Positions 50,248-61,600 of a DNA stretch of 64,000 bases are shown here, piece after piece. A program made the translations under genes and the position numbers. Every line of letters begins with the position of its first letter. Positions within the stretch are counted from its first letter, which is position 1. The notes under the pieces were generated by a model, which was not told the origin of the DNA, searched no databases, and saw only the letters and a list, made by a program, of their open reading frames with translations. Source of the DNA: Streptomyces griseosporeus (GTDB lineage Bacteria; Actinomycetota; Actinomycetes; Streptomycetales; Streptomycetaceae); the NCBI RefSeq assembly GCF_014656055.1, contig NZ_BNBR01000006.1:62001-126000 (forward strand), given 5' to 3'.

Positions 50248-51356
50248 CCCAGGGGAGCGCCGACGGGCTTGCGCTGTCGCCGCAGGCCACTGCCCGCCTT
50301 CACGATCGCCAGGGCGCGGGCGCGGTCGTACATGGCGACGGGGTTCCCGTGGTACGACCAAGGCTCTCCGCCGACCCACGGCTCCAGGATGCGGAAGTGC
50401 TCCAGGGCCTCGCTGCCCTTCCCGGCCAGGGTCAGCGCCGCGGCGAGGCGGTGGCGGACCAGGCGGGAGCGGGGGTCGTCCGCGGGTACGGCGGACAGTG
50501 CGGCGCGGACGGCGTCCAGTTCGGACTTGGGGTGGCGGCCGGCGAGGGGGACCTGGCCGGCGCCCTGCAGGGCGCGTTCGAAGGCGGCCTCCAGGGGGAG
50601 GACCGAGAGGAGCGACTGCGGCGGGGCCGACGCCGCGGCCTCCTGCGCGAAGCGGTGGGCCATGCGGTCCGAGCCGCACCACTTGGCGCACCAGTACTGG
50701 AGGGCGTTGAGGTGGGCGTAGAAGTGGTGGGGGGCGCGGGCGGTCAGCTCGGACCAGAGGCGGCGGAACTCCTCGTGCGGGAGGACGAGGCCGCGGGCCG
50801 CGGTGACCATGGTGACCCAGGGGGACGGGTCGTGGGGGGCGAGTGCGGCGGCTGACCGTGCCTCTTCGAAGGCCGCCTGGAGCAGCTGCTTGAAGCGGGC
50901 CAGTCGGTCGGCCGGGGTGTTCTCGGCGTAGCCCTCACCGCGGGCGTGCCAGGCGAGGTAGAGCAGGGCCTGGGCGTGGACGGCCGCCGCGTCGGGGTCT
51001 CCGGGGCGCTCGGTACGCCAGGCGGTCAGCCAGGCGTCCTCCTGCGGGGCGACCTGGGCGAGCCTGGTCAGGACGTACCAGCGCCGGTCCCAGTCCTGGC
51101 CCGTCGCTGCGAGCAGGGCCGCGCCCGGGCGCCAGTCGCCCTGGCGGGCGGCGAGGGTGGCGTCGGCGACCTCGGGGGCGATCGGGCCGTACTCCGAGGC
51201 GTCCAGCTCCTCGCGGGGCAGGAGGCCGTACGCGCTGACGTCCATGCCAGCCGTGCCGTTGCGGTTGGCGCGGGCCAGGCGGGCGCTGCTCCACAGGGCC
51301 CAGGCGAGGACGGGGAGGCCTATGACGATGGCGGTGTACTGGAGAAGAGGGGGCAT
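50244..51356 (-). CDS. membrane-anchored TPR-like protein
   Basis: 370 residues. The N-terminal helix LLQYTAIVIGLPVLAWALW anchors it. The helical remainder includes EFRRLWSELTARAPHHFYAHL and LEHFRILEPWVGGEPWSYHGN, paralogous to the gene at 44315. ATG at 51356 chosen; a TTG at 51401 is possible. First gene of the tightly packed operon that ends at 47052, with its stop overlapping the next start. Confidence 0.65.
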   Translation of the reverse strand: MPPLLQYTAIVIGLPVLAWALWSSARLARANRNGTAGMDVSAYGLLPREELDASEYGPIAPEVADATLAARQGDWRPGAALLAATGQDWDRRWYVLTRLAQVAPQEDAWLTAWRTERPGDPDAAAVHAQALLYLAWHARGEGYAENTPADRLARFKQLLQAAFEEARSAAALAPHDPSPWVTMVTAARGLVLPHEEFRRLWSELTARAPHHFYAHLNALQYWCAKWCGSDRMAHRFAQEAAASAPPQSLLSVLPLEAAFERALQGAGQVPLAGRHPKSELDAVRAALSAVPADDPRSRLVRHRLAAALTLAGKGSEALEHFRILEPWVGGEPWSYHGNPVAMYDRARALAIVKAGSGLRRQRKPVGAPLG

Positions 51357-51428
51357 GACGGTGGCGGCGCTTTCGATCAACGTGCTCAGAGACGAGCGCA
51401 ATCATCCCGCACAGTCGATCGAAACGAA

Positions 51429-51462
51429 CAGGGCGCCCCCGCCTCGACGGCGGGAGCGCCCT
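51429..51462 (-). terminator. terminator after the Rhs immunity gene
   Basis: A 15-bp stem with one mismatch (arms at 51429-51443 and 51448-51462, tetraloop TCGA) lies seven bases past the immunity gene stop and 73 bases before the start of the TPR-like gene, separating the two operons. Confidence 0.75.
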
Positions 51463-51468
51463 GTCATG

Positions 51469-52206
51469 TCACCTGGTGGGACATCCCAGTGATGTCATCA
51501 CCCACTCCTCCGACAACGGGACGTCCTGACTCGCGCCGTTCACGATCCAGGCGCCGTCCCACACGATGCGCCAGACTTCTCCGCGGTAATTCTCGAACTC
51601 CACGTAGCTTCCCGGAGCACCCTGGAGGAGTTCCAACTCCCGAAGCAGGACGTCGGGGGTGGTGAATCCCCGGTCCGGCCCCACGCTTCCCCCACCGGTC
51701 TTGGTGTTGTCGTACTTCATCCGGAGGTAAGGAACCGGCGGCCGTGACATGACCGTCGGATGCAGCATCCGCTTGAAGCGGTATGTCGCCTCGTCGAGTG
51801 TCTCGCTTCCGGAGAACTCGCACTGATAAGCAGGGAAGACGGCGCTGACGACCTCGTTCAGATCCTCATTGCGCCCGATGTGGTAGCCGTGGACGGCCGG
51901 AGGCACCGATACCACGGCATCGAATCCGTAGGACCCGTACGTGAAACCGGGTACCACCGTGAACGGCTGTGCGTCCTGGCCGCGGCCGAGGCGGTGTTCG
52001 CGCGCGAACTCAAGGACTGCCCTGACCAGACCCTCGTCGAACGAATCGAGAGTGTTCACCTGGTAGGCCCAGTCCCCTTCGTCGTCCAGCGCCAGCGAGA
52101 ACACGAACCTCGACATGGGAGACCATCGCCACGCCCTGGTGAGACCGGGAAAGCCTTCGGCGTTCCCGATCTCCGACACAGCCCGTTCAATGTCCACGGC
52201 TACCAT
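51469..52206 (-). CDS. presumed immunity protein for the Rhs toxin
   Basis: 245 residues, cytoplasmic, no signal peptide. It starts 15 bases after the Rhs stop with AAGGAAG upstream. WRWSPMSRFVFSLALDDEGDWAYQV and PFTVVPGFTYGSYGFDAVVSV give an alpha/beta fold not matching any immunity family I recognise. The C-terminal part VEFENYRGEVWRIVWDGAWIV is strand-rich. Immediate proximity to the toxin tip is the main evidence for its role. Confidence 0.65.
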   Translation of the reverse strand: MVAVDIERAVSEIGNAEGFPGLTRAWRWSPMSRFVFSLALDDEGDWAYQVNTLDSFDEGLVRAVLEFAREHRLGRGQDAQPFTVVPGFTYGSYGFDAVVSVPPAVHGYHIGRNEDLNEVVSAVFPAYQCEFSGSETLDEATYRFKRMLHPTVMSRPPVPYLRMKYDNTKTGGGSVGPDRGFTTPDVLLRELELLQGAPGSYVEFENYRGEVWRIVWDGAWIVNGASQDVPLSEEWVMTSLGCPTR

Positions 52207-52221
52207 CTGTCTTCCTTCTGG

Positions 52222-52650
52222 CTATCGCGAGTAGTTGGGCCCGGTGTCCTGCCTGTACCGAGCCGTCATACTACCTCCGGCACTGGAATTCTGCGACCGG
52301 CGCATCGGCACTAGATTATCCACGTCGTTGTAGAAATCATTTCGCGCCGCTCGACTGGAGTTATAACCCGTCGAATTCCAGTGATCGACCACGGGTGTAC
52401 GGTGGTCATATGTGAGTTCGTTCCGTGGAATGACATTACCTTGCTCGTCCAGCCAGTTTCCGTTGGAATCCGTCCACCTGTTCTGCATTTCCTGGTGGGT
52501 GGAGGCCCTGTAGTTGCTCGGGTACTGGTTGTCGCGACTCAGACGGTTGGGGTTGGGGTTGGGGTTGGGCCCCATCGTTCCGTCCGCCATCCGCGGCTGA
52601 CCGCCCGACGCGCAGGTGCACGTGGACGAGTGAGCCGGGTCGCTGCCACC
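52222..52650 (-). other. toxin tip of the Rhs protein, HNH/Endo VII-like
   Basis: The last 142 residues after the Hint domain: a Cys-rich start, NPNPNPNRLSRDNQYPSNYRA, the metal-site candidate NELTYDHRTPVVDHW, and DFYNDVDNLVPMRRSQNSSAGG at the end. Conserved DH and N/S residues fit an HNH/Endo VII superfamily nuclease. Base composition is visibly lower in G+C than the rest of the gene, pointing to tip replacement. Confidence 0.55.
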
Positions 52651-55600
52651 GCAGTTGTGTACGAGAACCGCGGTGTCACCCGCGACCACATGGTAGGTGT
52701 GCAGACCGTCGACACTGAGGTCGTACGTGACCTCCTGCGCCGTGTACGCCTTGACCTCGACGATCAGGGTCGCGGCGCCGTCACCGTTCTGGAGCTTGTA
52801 GCCCGCCTTGAGGTCGCCTGCCTGGGTCCAGGTGTTCCGGCTGACCTCGTAGAACTGGTGGTGCTTGGTGGTCTGGATCGTCTTAGGACCGGCCTTTGTG
52901 GCTACGACGACGTTCACGTAGTCACGGTCGGTCTTGGTGACGATCACCTCCTTGACCTTGTGCTTCTCCTTCTTCTTCTTGCCAGGCTCGGCCGTCAGGA
53001 CCCAGTCCCCGGCCTTGAGCTCGGAGATCGGCTTGACCGTGCCGTTGGCCATCAGCACACCGGTCAGGCCGGTGAAGCTGTGCGGAACCCGGCAGCTGGG
53101 GCCGGAGGACTCGCCGTCCGGCTCCGGGCGGGACTTGCCCTTCGGGCCGAACTTGCTGGCCGCCGCACCGAAGATGCCGCCGGTGGCGGCGCCCATCGCC
53201 GCTGCCTTGGCCGCTCCGGAGGCGCTGCAGCCCTCTTCGCTCGCCGCGCAGGAGACGCCGTAACCGACAGCGCCTTCCGCGGCACCGCCCGCGGCACCCG
53301 CGGCCGCGCCCTGGACCACCTTGCCGCCGACACCGGCGAGCAGACGGCCCACCGCGCCGGAGGCCAAGCCGCCGGCCGCGCCACCGAGAGCACCGGTGAC
53401 ACCGCCGATCGCAACCGCGCCGAGGAAGCCACCGACGGACTTGGGCCCGTCGCTCATCATGTAGCCGACGCCGTTGGCCGCGGCGCCCGCAAGGGCCGCG
53501 CAGCCGATCGCACCGGCACCGGCCGTGATCGCCGTACAGCCCGCGAAGACCACCACGCCCGTCGCCACGGAGGCAATGGTCGCGGCGTGCTGCTTGACGA
53601 AGTTGGCTGTGGCCTTGGCAGCCTTCTTGACGCCTCTGCCGATCTTCTTGACAGCCTTCTTGGCTGCCTTGACCGCCTTGGCTACTCCGTGTTTGACCGC
53701 CTTGGCGACCTTACGGACGGTCTTCTTGACGTGCTGAACGACCTTATGGACGTACCTCTTGACTCGTTTGTAGGTGCGTTTGACGTATCTCTTGATCTTC
53801 TTGACGCTGTCGTGCACGTAGTGCACGGCCTTCCGGACCGCCCGGCGGGCCTTGCGGACCACCTTCTTCGCCGCCTTCTTGATCTTCTTGGCGACCTTGC
53901 GGACGGTCTTGGCGACCTTCTTGACAGCGCTCTTGGTCTTCTTCCAGGCCGACTTGGCGACCTTCTTGACCTTCTTCTTGACCTTCTTGATGGCCTTGTC
54001 GATGAAGCTCGGCCAGTGCCCCGTCGGGTCGGTGGCCGTCATCGGGTTGCCGTTGGCGTAGGCGTACTGGTTGGCGTTCGCCGAGACGGGCAGCGGGTCG
54101 TTGCTCACCGTGTCACGGCTGTTGAACTGGCCGGTCTGCGGCGAGTACCAGCGCGCGGCCATGTTGACCTTGGCCGTCTGCGGGTCGGTCCACCCGGACT
54201 GGTAGCCCAGGTTGCCCACCATGCCCGCCGAGGACAGCGTCTTGCCGAACGGCGAGTACGTCGCCGAGCCGGTCAGCGCTTCCGCGGAGTCGGTGAACTG
54301 GGCCACGACGTCGTCGTGGATGTCCGTCAGAGCCAGGGCCGAGGACGTGCCCGTCTTCACACCCAGCAAAGCACCGCCGGCGTCGCGGCTGTAGGACGCG
54401 TATCCGTCCGAGGCCACGTCGTTCCCGGTGCCGCTGTACTTGAAGTTGAAGACATCGGCACCCGTCCCGTCCTTGGCGGACAGGACACGGTCCAGACCGT
54501 CGTAGACGTACGTCCGGTCACCCTCGCTGATCACCCGGTTGAAGGCGTCGGCCTTGAGCAGGGTCTGTGTCCCGCTCTCGTCCGTGATCGTCTTCAGGGT
54601 GCCGCGCGCGGTGTATGTGTACGCGTTGTGCCCGTCCGACGTGAGCCGGTTGCGGGCGTCGTACGTGTACGTGTCGCCGCCGACGCGGGTGCGGTTGCCC
54701 GAGGCGTCGTAGCCGTAGACCTCCGTCGTCGTTCCGTTGTTCCACGACGTGATGCGGTTGGCCCAGTCGTAGGTGTACGTGTTCGACGCGGCGCCGCTGA
54801 CCCCTGTCGTCGTCTTCGACGTCAGGTTGTCGTTCTCGTCCCAGCCATAGGCGATGGAGGCGAGGACCTTGCCGGTGGGCGAGGTCAGCTTGTCGTTGGT
54901 GATGCGCTCCAGGGAGTCGTAGGAGAAGTCACGCTTGGACTTGCCGGTGCCGTAGTCGACCTGCTTGACGTTGTTGTTGACGTCGTAGGTGTAGGTCAGC
55001 GCGGAACCGGTGGCCCCGTCGTTGACCGTCTTCAGCCGGCCGGCCGTGTCGTACCCGTAGGTCGTCGTGCCGGAGGCGTCCGTGCGGGAGGTCATCGCCC
55101 CGTCGCCGTTGTAGGCGAAGGAGGAGGAGCCCGACGGACCGGACGTCGACAGCAGCAGACCGCGGTCGTCGTAGGTGAAGGTATTGAGATCCGTACCCGC
55201 ACCGGCGACGGCCGTGATGCGATCGTCGGAGTCGTACGCGTAGGTGTGGTCGACCGTGGCGGCCTCCGCACCCGTACCGGTGGTCTTGGTGAGCCGGCTC
55301 TTGGCGTCGTACTCGTTGGTGACGACCACACCGCCCGGAGAACGCTGCTCCTTCACCCGGCCGTTGGCGTCGTACACCGTGGTGAAGGTGCGGTCGGCCA
55401 GGTCGGGGTGGGACGGGGTGGACGGTTCGATGACCGACTCCGGCAGTCCCCAGGTGTTGTACGTCGTGATGAACGGGTTGCCACGACCGTCGGTGAAGCG
55501 CGTGCGGTTACCCGCCACGTCGTAGCCGTAGGTCGTGGTGATCGACTCGGTCGCGGAGACCGGCTCCACCACCTTGGTCACCAGACCCGTCGCGTCCACG

Positions 55601-58600
55601 GTGAACGTGGCAGTGTGGCCGCGGTAGTCGGTCACCGACTGAGGGTTGCCCGCCCGGTCGTACGAGGAGCGGCTGGTGCGCAGCACGTTGCCCAGCGCGT
55701 CCAGGTCCTGGCTGGTGACCAGGTTCCCGAACCCGTCGTAGGTGTTCTTGGTGCTGGTGCCGTCCGGGTCCTTGGCGACCAGGACGCTGCCGTCCATGTT
55801 GTACGTGTACGTCGACACGTTGCCCGCGGGGTCGGTCACCTCCGTGACGTCGCCCAGCGCGTTGTACTTGTAGGACGTGCTCACACCCGTCGGGCTGATC
55901 TCCCGCGAGAGGTCGCCGCCGGGCGCGTTGTACTCGTTGATCGCCGTGTAGGCCCGCTGCGTCGGCTGGCGCACGATCTCCGTGCTGGTCAGCTCGTTGC
56001 CGAGGTAGTCCCAGGTGGACTCCTCACGGGCGCCGTTCGGGCGGGTCGTCGAGAGCAGGTCGCCGTTGGTGTCGTAGACGTACGTCGTCTTGTCGCCGCC
56101 CGGTTCGGTGACCGAGGCCACGTCGCCGAGCTGCGAGTACGTGTACGTCGTGCGGTTGCCCAGCGGGTCGACCTCGGCCGTGACCTGTCCCAGGTCGTTG
56201 TACTCGTTCCAGGACGTGGCCGTGATCGGCGTCGAGGACCCCGGCGGGGTGTAGTTCGGCAGCTTCGTCGAGGTCTCCTGGCCCTCGGCGTCGTAGGCGG
56301 TGACCGTGACGTTGCCGTTGGGGTCGGAGGTCTCCGTCGCCTCACCGAACGTGTTGTAGCCCGTCATCGAGACCGGGCGGACGGCCGTGGCCGTGCCACC
56401 GTTCGTCTCGGCGTTCACGACCGGCTCGGTGACGGTGGTCTGCTGGGCAGCCTCGTCGTACCCGTAGTCGGTGGTGTTGCCGTTGGCGTCGGTCATCGAC
56501 AGGGGCAGACCACGCTGATCCAGCTTGTAGGTGGTGGTGTGCACCGAGCTGCCGGCCGCCGGAAGCGTCCCGTTGTACACCGACGACACCTGCGAGCCGG
56601 TCAGGGCCTCGCCGTACACCTGGACGTCGTCGAGACCGCCCTTGTGGTTGCTGCCGTAGGTGGTGGGGCCCCACTTGTGCCGGCCCAGCTGCAGAGACCC
56701 GTTCGCGCTCCACGGGGAGGTGAAGGGGGTTTCCTGGGCGAGCGTGCCGTTGACGTACAGCCGCATCTTCGCGGCAGCGGCGTCGTAGACGGCCGTGAGG
56801 TGGGTCCAGGCGTTGGCGGTCACCGCCGCCGTACCGGACTGCGCGCGCACCAGCGTGGCGTTGGTGTCGTCCGTGGCGCGGAGGCCGAAGGTCCAGCCCG
56901 TGCCCGTCGAGTAGTACACGACGAAGCCGTAGACCTGGTCGCCGTCCTGCGAGACCAGGGTCTGGCTGACGGACGTGTCGGTCACCTTCGCCCAGAGCGA
57001 GACGGTGTAGCTGCCGGCCGTGTTGACCACCGGCCCGTCCGTCTGCGCGTACGAGTTGGCGTCACCGTCGAACAGGGCACTGCCACCGTGGTCGGTGTTC
57101 CAGTGCATCCCCGTACCGTGCGTAGCGGTGCGGTTGCCGCCGGAGGAGTCGCCGACCGAGTAACCGGTCGTCTCGTCGAGCTTGTAGCGGGCCACGGGCG
57201 CCGTGGTCCCGTCGTGCTCGACGGTGCCCTTGACGTTGCCCAGGTTGTCGTACAGCGAGTCCGTCGTCGCGACGTCACCCGTTGCCGGGTCCGTCTCCGT
57301 CTCGCTGACCACATTGTCGTCCGGGTCGTACGACACCTTGGTGGTGCGGTTGACCCCGGTCGGGTCCAGCACCGAAGACGTCACCCGGTCGTCCGCGTCC
57401 ACCGTGAACGTGGTCGTCGTACGGCCGTCGTTGGTCACCTGCTTGATCAGGTTGCCGGCCATGTCGTACGTGTTGGACTCCTCGACGAACTGCTTGCCGT
57501 TCGCCGGGTCCTTGCGGGTGACCGTGGCCGTGAGGCCGTCGTCGGTGTAGGTGTACGCCGTCACCCAGCCCATGGCGTCCGTGATGGACGCGAGGCGGCC
57601 GGCCGGGTCGTAGGCCCGGGACTCCTGCACCAGCGTGGTCGGCGCCGAGGGGTTGTTCGGGTCGCCGGTGTAGTTGAGCAGGTTGGTCGTGAGCGGGCGG
57701 CCCTCGCCGTCGAAGGTGTAGGTGTTGACGTTCCCCGCGGGGTCGGTCTCCTTCACCTTGTTGCCGTAGACGTCGTACTCGAACGACGTGGTGTCGCCGC
57801 CCGGGTCCGTGCGCGTGGCCATGCGGTTGTAGGCGTCGTACGTCATCGACGTCGTCCGCGAGGCGTCACCGCCGGTGAGGTCGGCGACGGTCTGCGAGGT
57901 GACGTTGCCGTCGTAGTCGTAGACGGTCGTCGTCTTCGCCTGGTGCACCGCGCCGGTGACGCGGTTGGTGACCGCGGGGGCGGTCTCCGTGGTGACCTGG
58001 TCGTTCTTGTCGTACGTCCAGGTGGTGGTCAGGCCGTTCGGCTGGGAGTCGGATATCTCCTTCTGGGAGACCTTCCGGCCCAGGTTGTCGTACGTGTACG
58101 ACACCTTGGCGCCGTTGGCGTCCGTGACCGAGGCCAGGTCGCCGTTGGCGTAGTAGACGTTCTTCGTCTTCTTGCCGCCCGGCGTGACGACCGTGTCGAC
58201 CAGGCCCGCGGGGGCCACCGCCGTTCCGCCCTCGGCCGCGGGGGTCGTGGACGTGGTGTAGGTGGTGGTGGCGGTGCGGCCGTTGGGGCTGCCCGGCACC
58301 GGCGGGGTGGTCACCGACAGCAGGTTGCCGCCGGTGTCGTAGGTGTAGCTGGTCAGGTACGTGTTGTCCGTCGCGGACGCCGAACGCGCGTCCCGCTCGG
58401 TGAGGAGCAGGTCGTTGCGCGGGTCCATCGCCGGGAAGGCGGTCGTCGCGTCCGGGTAGTACGTGTAGTACTCCGTCGCGCACTTGTTCGCCGCCGTGTC
58501 CTGGCAGTCGGTCTGCGAGACCGTGTTGCCGCGCACGTCGTGACCGGTGATGCTGCGGTTGCCGTTGGCGTCCGTCACGGTGTGCAGGAAGCCGCCCGTG

Positions 58601-61600
58601 TCGTAGCCGTACGTCGTCCGCTTGCCCTCGGTGTCGATCGCGGCGAGCAGGCGGTCGCCCATCTCCGCGTCGTACACGTACGTCAGCGTCTTGTTGGTGG
58701 GGTCGGTCAGCTTGACCGTCTTCACCGGTGCGACGCCGGAGGACGCCTTGTACGCCGACCAGTGGCGCTCGACCTCGTCCTCGCCGACGGCGTGGTCGTA
58801 GGCCGCGACCTCGGCGACCGAGCCGGTGAAGTAGCTGACGTCACCGGGCGACTGGTACCAGTTCTTGCCGTAGCCCGCGCCGATGAAGGTGCGGGTGTTC
58901 GACTGGTCGGCCGGTGCGCCGGTGAAGTCGGCCACCTTGGCGCCGTCGAGGTACATCGTCTGGGTCGTGCCCGCGGACGACAGCACCGCGTGGTGCCACT
59001 GGTTGTCGGTGACCGTGCCGGTGGTGCCGAAGGCCGTGCCGGCGGTACCGGCGGTGGTCCACCAGTGGCCGTGCAGCTTGTTGTCGGCGCCCACGTACAG
59101 CAGCGGGTTCCAGGTGCCGCTCGGCGTGGTGCCGGTCGGGGCCGTCGACTGGTCCGAGAGGATCACGCCGGGCTTGGCGGTCTTGAACCACAGCTCCACC
59201 GCGCGGTTGGCGGAGGAGTGCCACGGCGTGAACGGGATCTCCGCGTACGACGACGTGCCGTTGAAGGACACCGCCGTGACGTCACCCGTGCCGAACGGAC
59301 CCGCCACACCCTGCGTGACGGTGTTGTACGTGCCGAAGCCGGTGTGGATCTCGTTGGCCGCCTGCGCGGCGCCGCCCGTGTCGGAGAGACGCCAGTAGCC
59401 GGACGGGGCGGAGCCCATCACGGCGGAGCGGTAGACCTGCGAGGAACCGGTGACGGTCGGCGGGTTCAGCTTCCAGGTGCCGCCGTCGCCGTCCGTGGCC
59501 TGGGTGACCAGGTCGTCGGTGGGGCCGTAGGTGATCGACGCCTGGGTCTTGCCGTTCGGCGTGGTGATCTTGCTGAGCAGACCGGCGGACCGCTTGGCGG
59601 CCTGGTACTGCGCGGTGATCACCGACGGGTCGAGCGGCTCGGAGTAGATGGCCACCTCGGCCATCTGACCGGTGAAGTGCCCGAGCTGGTCGTTCGGGTT
59701 CATCGCCGGCCAGCCCTGGGTGTTCACACCCGCGCCGAGCGAGATGTACGGCTGGTTCCAGTCGTTGATCTGGCCCGACAGGGAGCCCTGCGCGACACCG
59801 TCCAGGTACAGCGTCTGGCTGGTGGCCTGGCCGGTGAGGACCGCGTTGTGCCACTGGCCGTCGGTGACGGTGGCGCCGGAGACGATGTTCGGGCTGCAGC
59901 TCGGGGAGTTCGCCAGGCAGCCACGCAGCTTGCCGTCGGTGCCGACGTACACCGCGGGGGTGTTCTTCGTCGTGTTGTTCACCGGGTCGGCGTCGCTCAG
60001 CGGCTTGTCGCCGTAGTAGAACAGCACACCGCCTGCCGTGGTCGTCTTGAACCACAGCGAGACCGACATGTACGACGGCGTGGCACCCGGCGCGGAGGGC
60101 ATCTCCACGTAGGAGGTGGTGCCGTTGAAGGTGGCCGTGGTCTGCGTCGAGCCCGCGAGGACCGACGAGCTGCCCAGGGTCACGTTGTGGTACAGGCCGT
60201 TGTAGCGGCCCTGGTTCAGGTCGACCGTGTCCTTGGCGACGGTCGCCCCGGCCGCCTCACCGAGCCGCCAGTACGCGTACGGGTCGGCGTCCAGGACCGT
60301 GGTGCGGTAGTGGTTGCCGGTGACGTACGTGTACGACGTGCAGTGCGTCCAGTCCGCCGGCGGGCAGACCTTGGTCAGCTGGTCGCCGGTGTAGCTGTAC
60401 TGCCACGTCTGCGCGGTGCTGGAGTCGCCCGCGGTGGACGGGTCGGTGGCGACCGTGGAGACGTGCGCGGTGGTCGCGCCCGTCGGGGTCTGCCAGGCCA
60501 GCGTCAGCGAGCGCTTGGACGTGTCGTTGGTGATCTTCGTGAGCTGCTTGGACGTGTTGTACGTGAACGTCTCGGTGCGGCCCGCGTAGTCCTTGATGCT
60601 GGAGATGGCGTAGGTGCCGGCCTTCGCGGTCGCCTGCTTGAAGGCGTACTCCGTGAAGTCCTTGTCCGTCAGCGTGTAGCCGCCGGTCACCGACTGCAGA
60701 CGCGCGTAGCGGCCCATGGGGGGCTGGAACGTGCCGTCGCTGTTGCGGCCGAAGGCGACCTGCTCACCGCCCGGGTAGGTGACGATCACGCTGGTGACCG
60801 CCCCGGACGGGTCCTTGACCTCGGCGGCCTTCATGTCGACGACCGTCGACCAGCCGGCGCCGAACGCGCTGTCGATGCGCGGGTCGATGCTGTTGTACGA
60901 CCGCTCGATCTCCAGCGAGGGGCCGACCACCTCGACGTCGGCGTCGCTGTCGTCGGTGGTGTAGTTCGCCTCGGACGGGTCGAACTCGTGGCCGTCAGTG
61001 TTCTGGGCCAGGCCCGAGGTCACCGGCGGCTGCGGCACCGCGGTGGTGAAGCGGCTGGAGTAGGTGACCTCCTCGTAGCCGTCGGTCACACCCACGTACC
61101 AGGCGTAGTTCTTGGACCACTTCAGCTTGCCCGCGGGGATCTTCCAGCTGCTCTTGGTGAGGTTGCCGGACGTGACCACCGGGGTGGTGCTGGTGGAGTC
61201 GGCGTCGTACACCTCGTAGCTGTAGGTCAGGCTCGCGTTCGGCCACTTGTCGGCATCGCTCGCGTAGACCAGCAGCTCCGGCTGGAGGGTGTTGGCCTGG
61301 AAGTTCTCCGGCGGGTACTGGGCGTTGACCTGCGGCGCGGTGTTCGGCGCGTAGGTCAGGTCCAGCGAGGGCCGCCAGGCGGCGGTGGCCGAGTCGTCGG
61401 AGTGGAACTTCTTCCAGTGCAGGCCGTCACCGGTCGGCGCGGCCATGGCCAGGCCGTAGTTGGCCCCGCCGGTGGCGACCTGGGTGAACCACGAGGTCGA
61501 CAGCGTCACCGGCATCTTCACGCCGACGCTCGCGCTGCCGCTGCTGTTGGTGCAGGAGGCGCCCGGGCTCGGGGTCGTGGTGCCGATGGCGGCGCCGTAG

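Noticed and set aside
53092..53094. Hint domain of the Rhs protein as a splicing intein
   Set aside because: There is a toxin tip rather than a host-protein extein after HNC, and the pattern is that of polymorphic-toxin Hint domains that cleave rather than splice.
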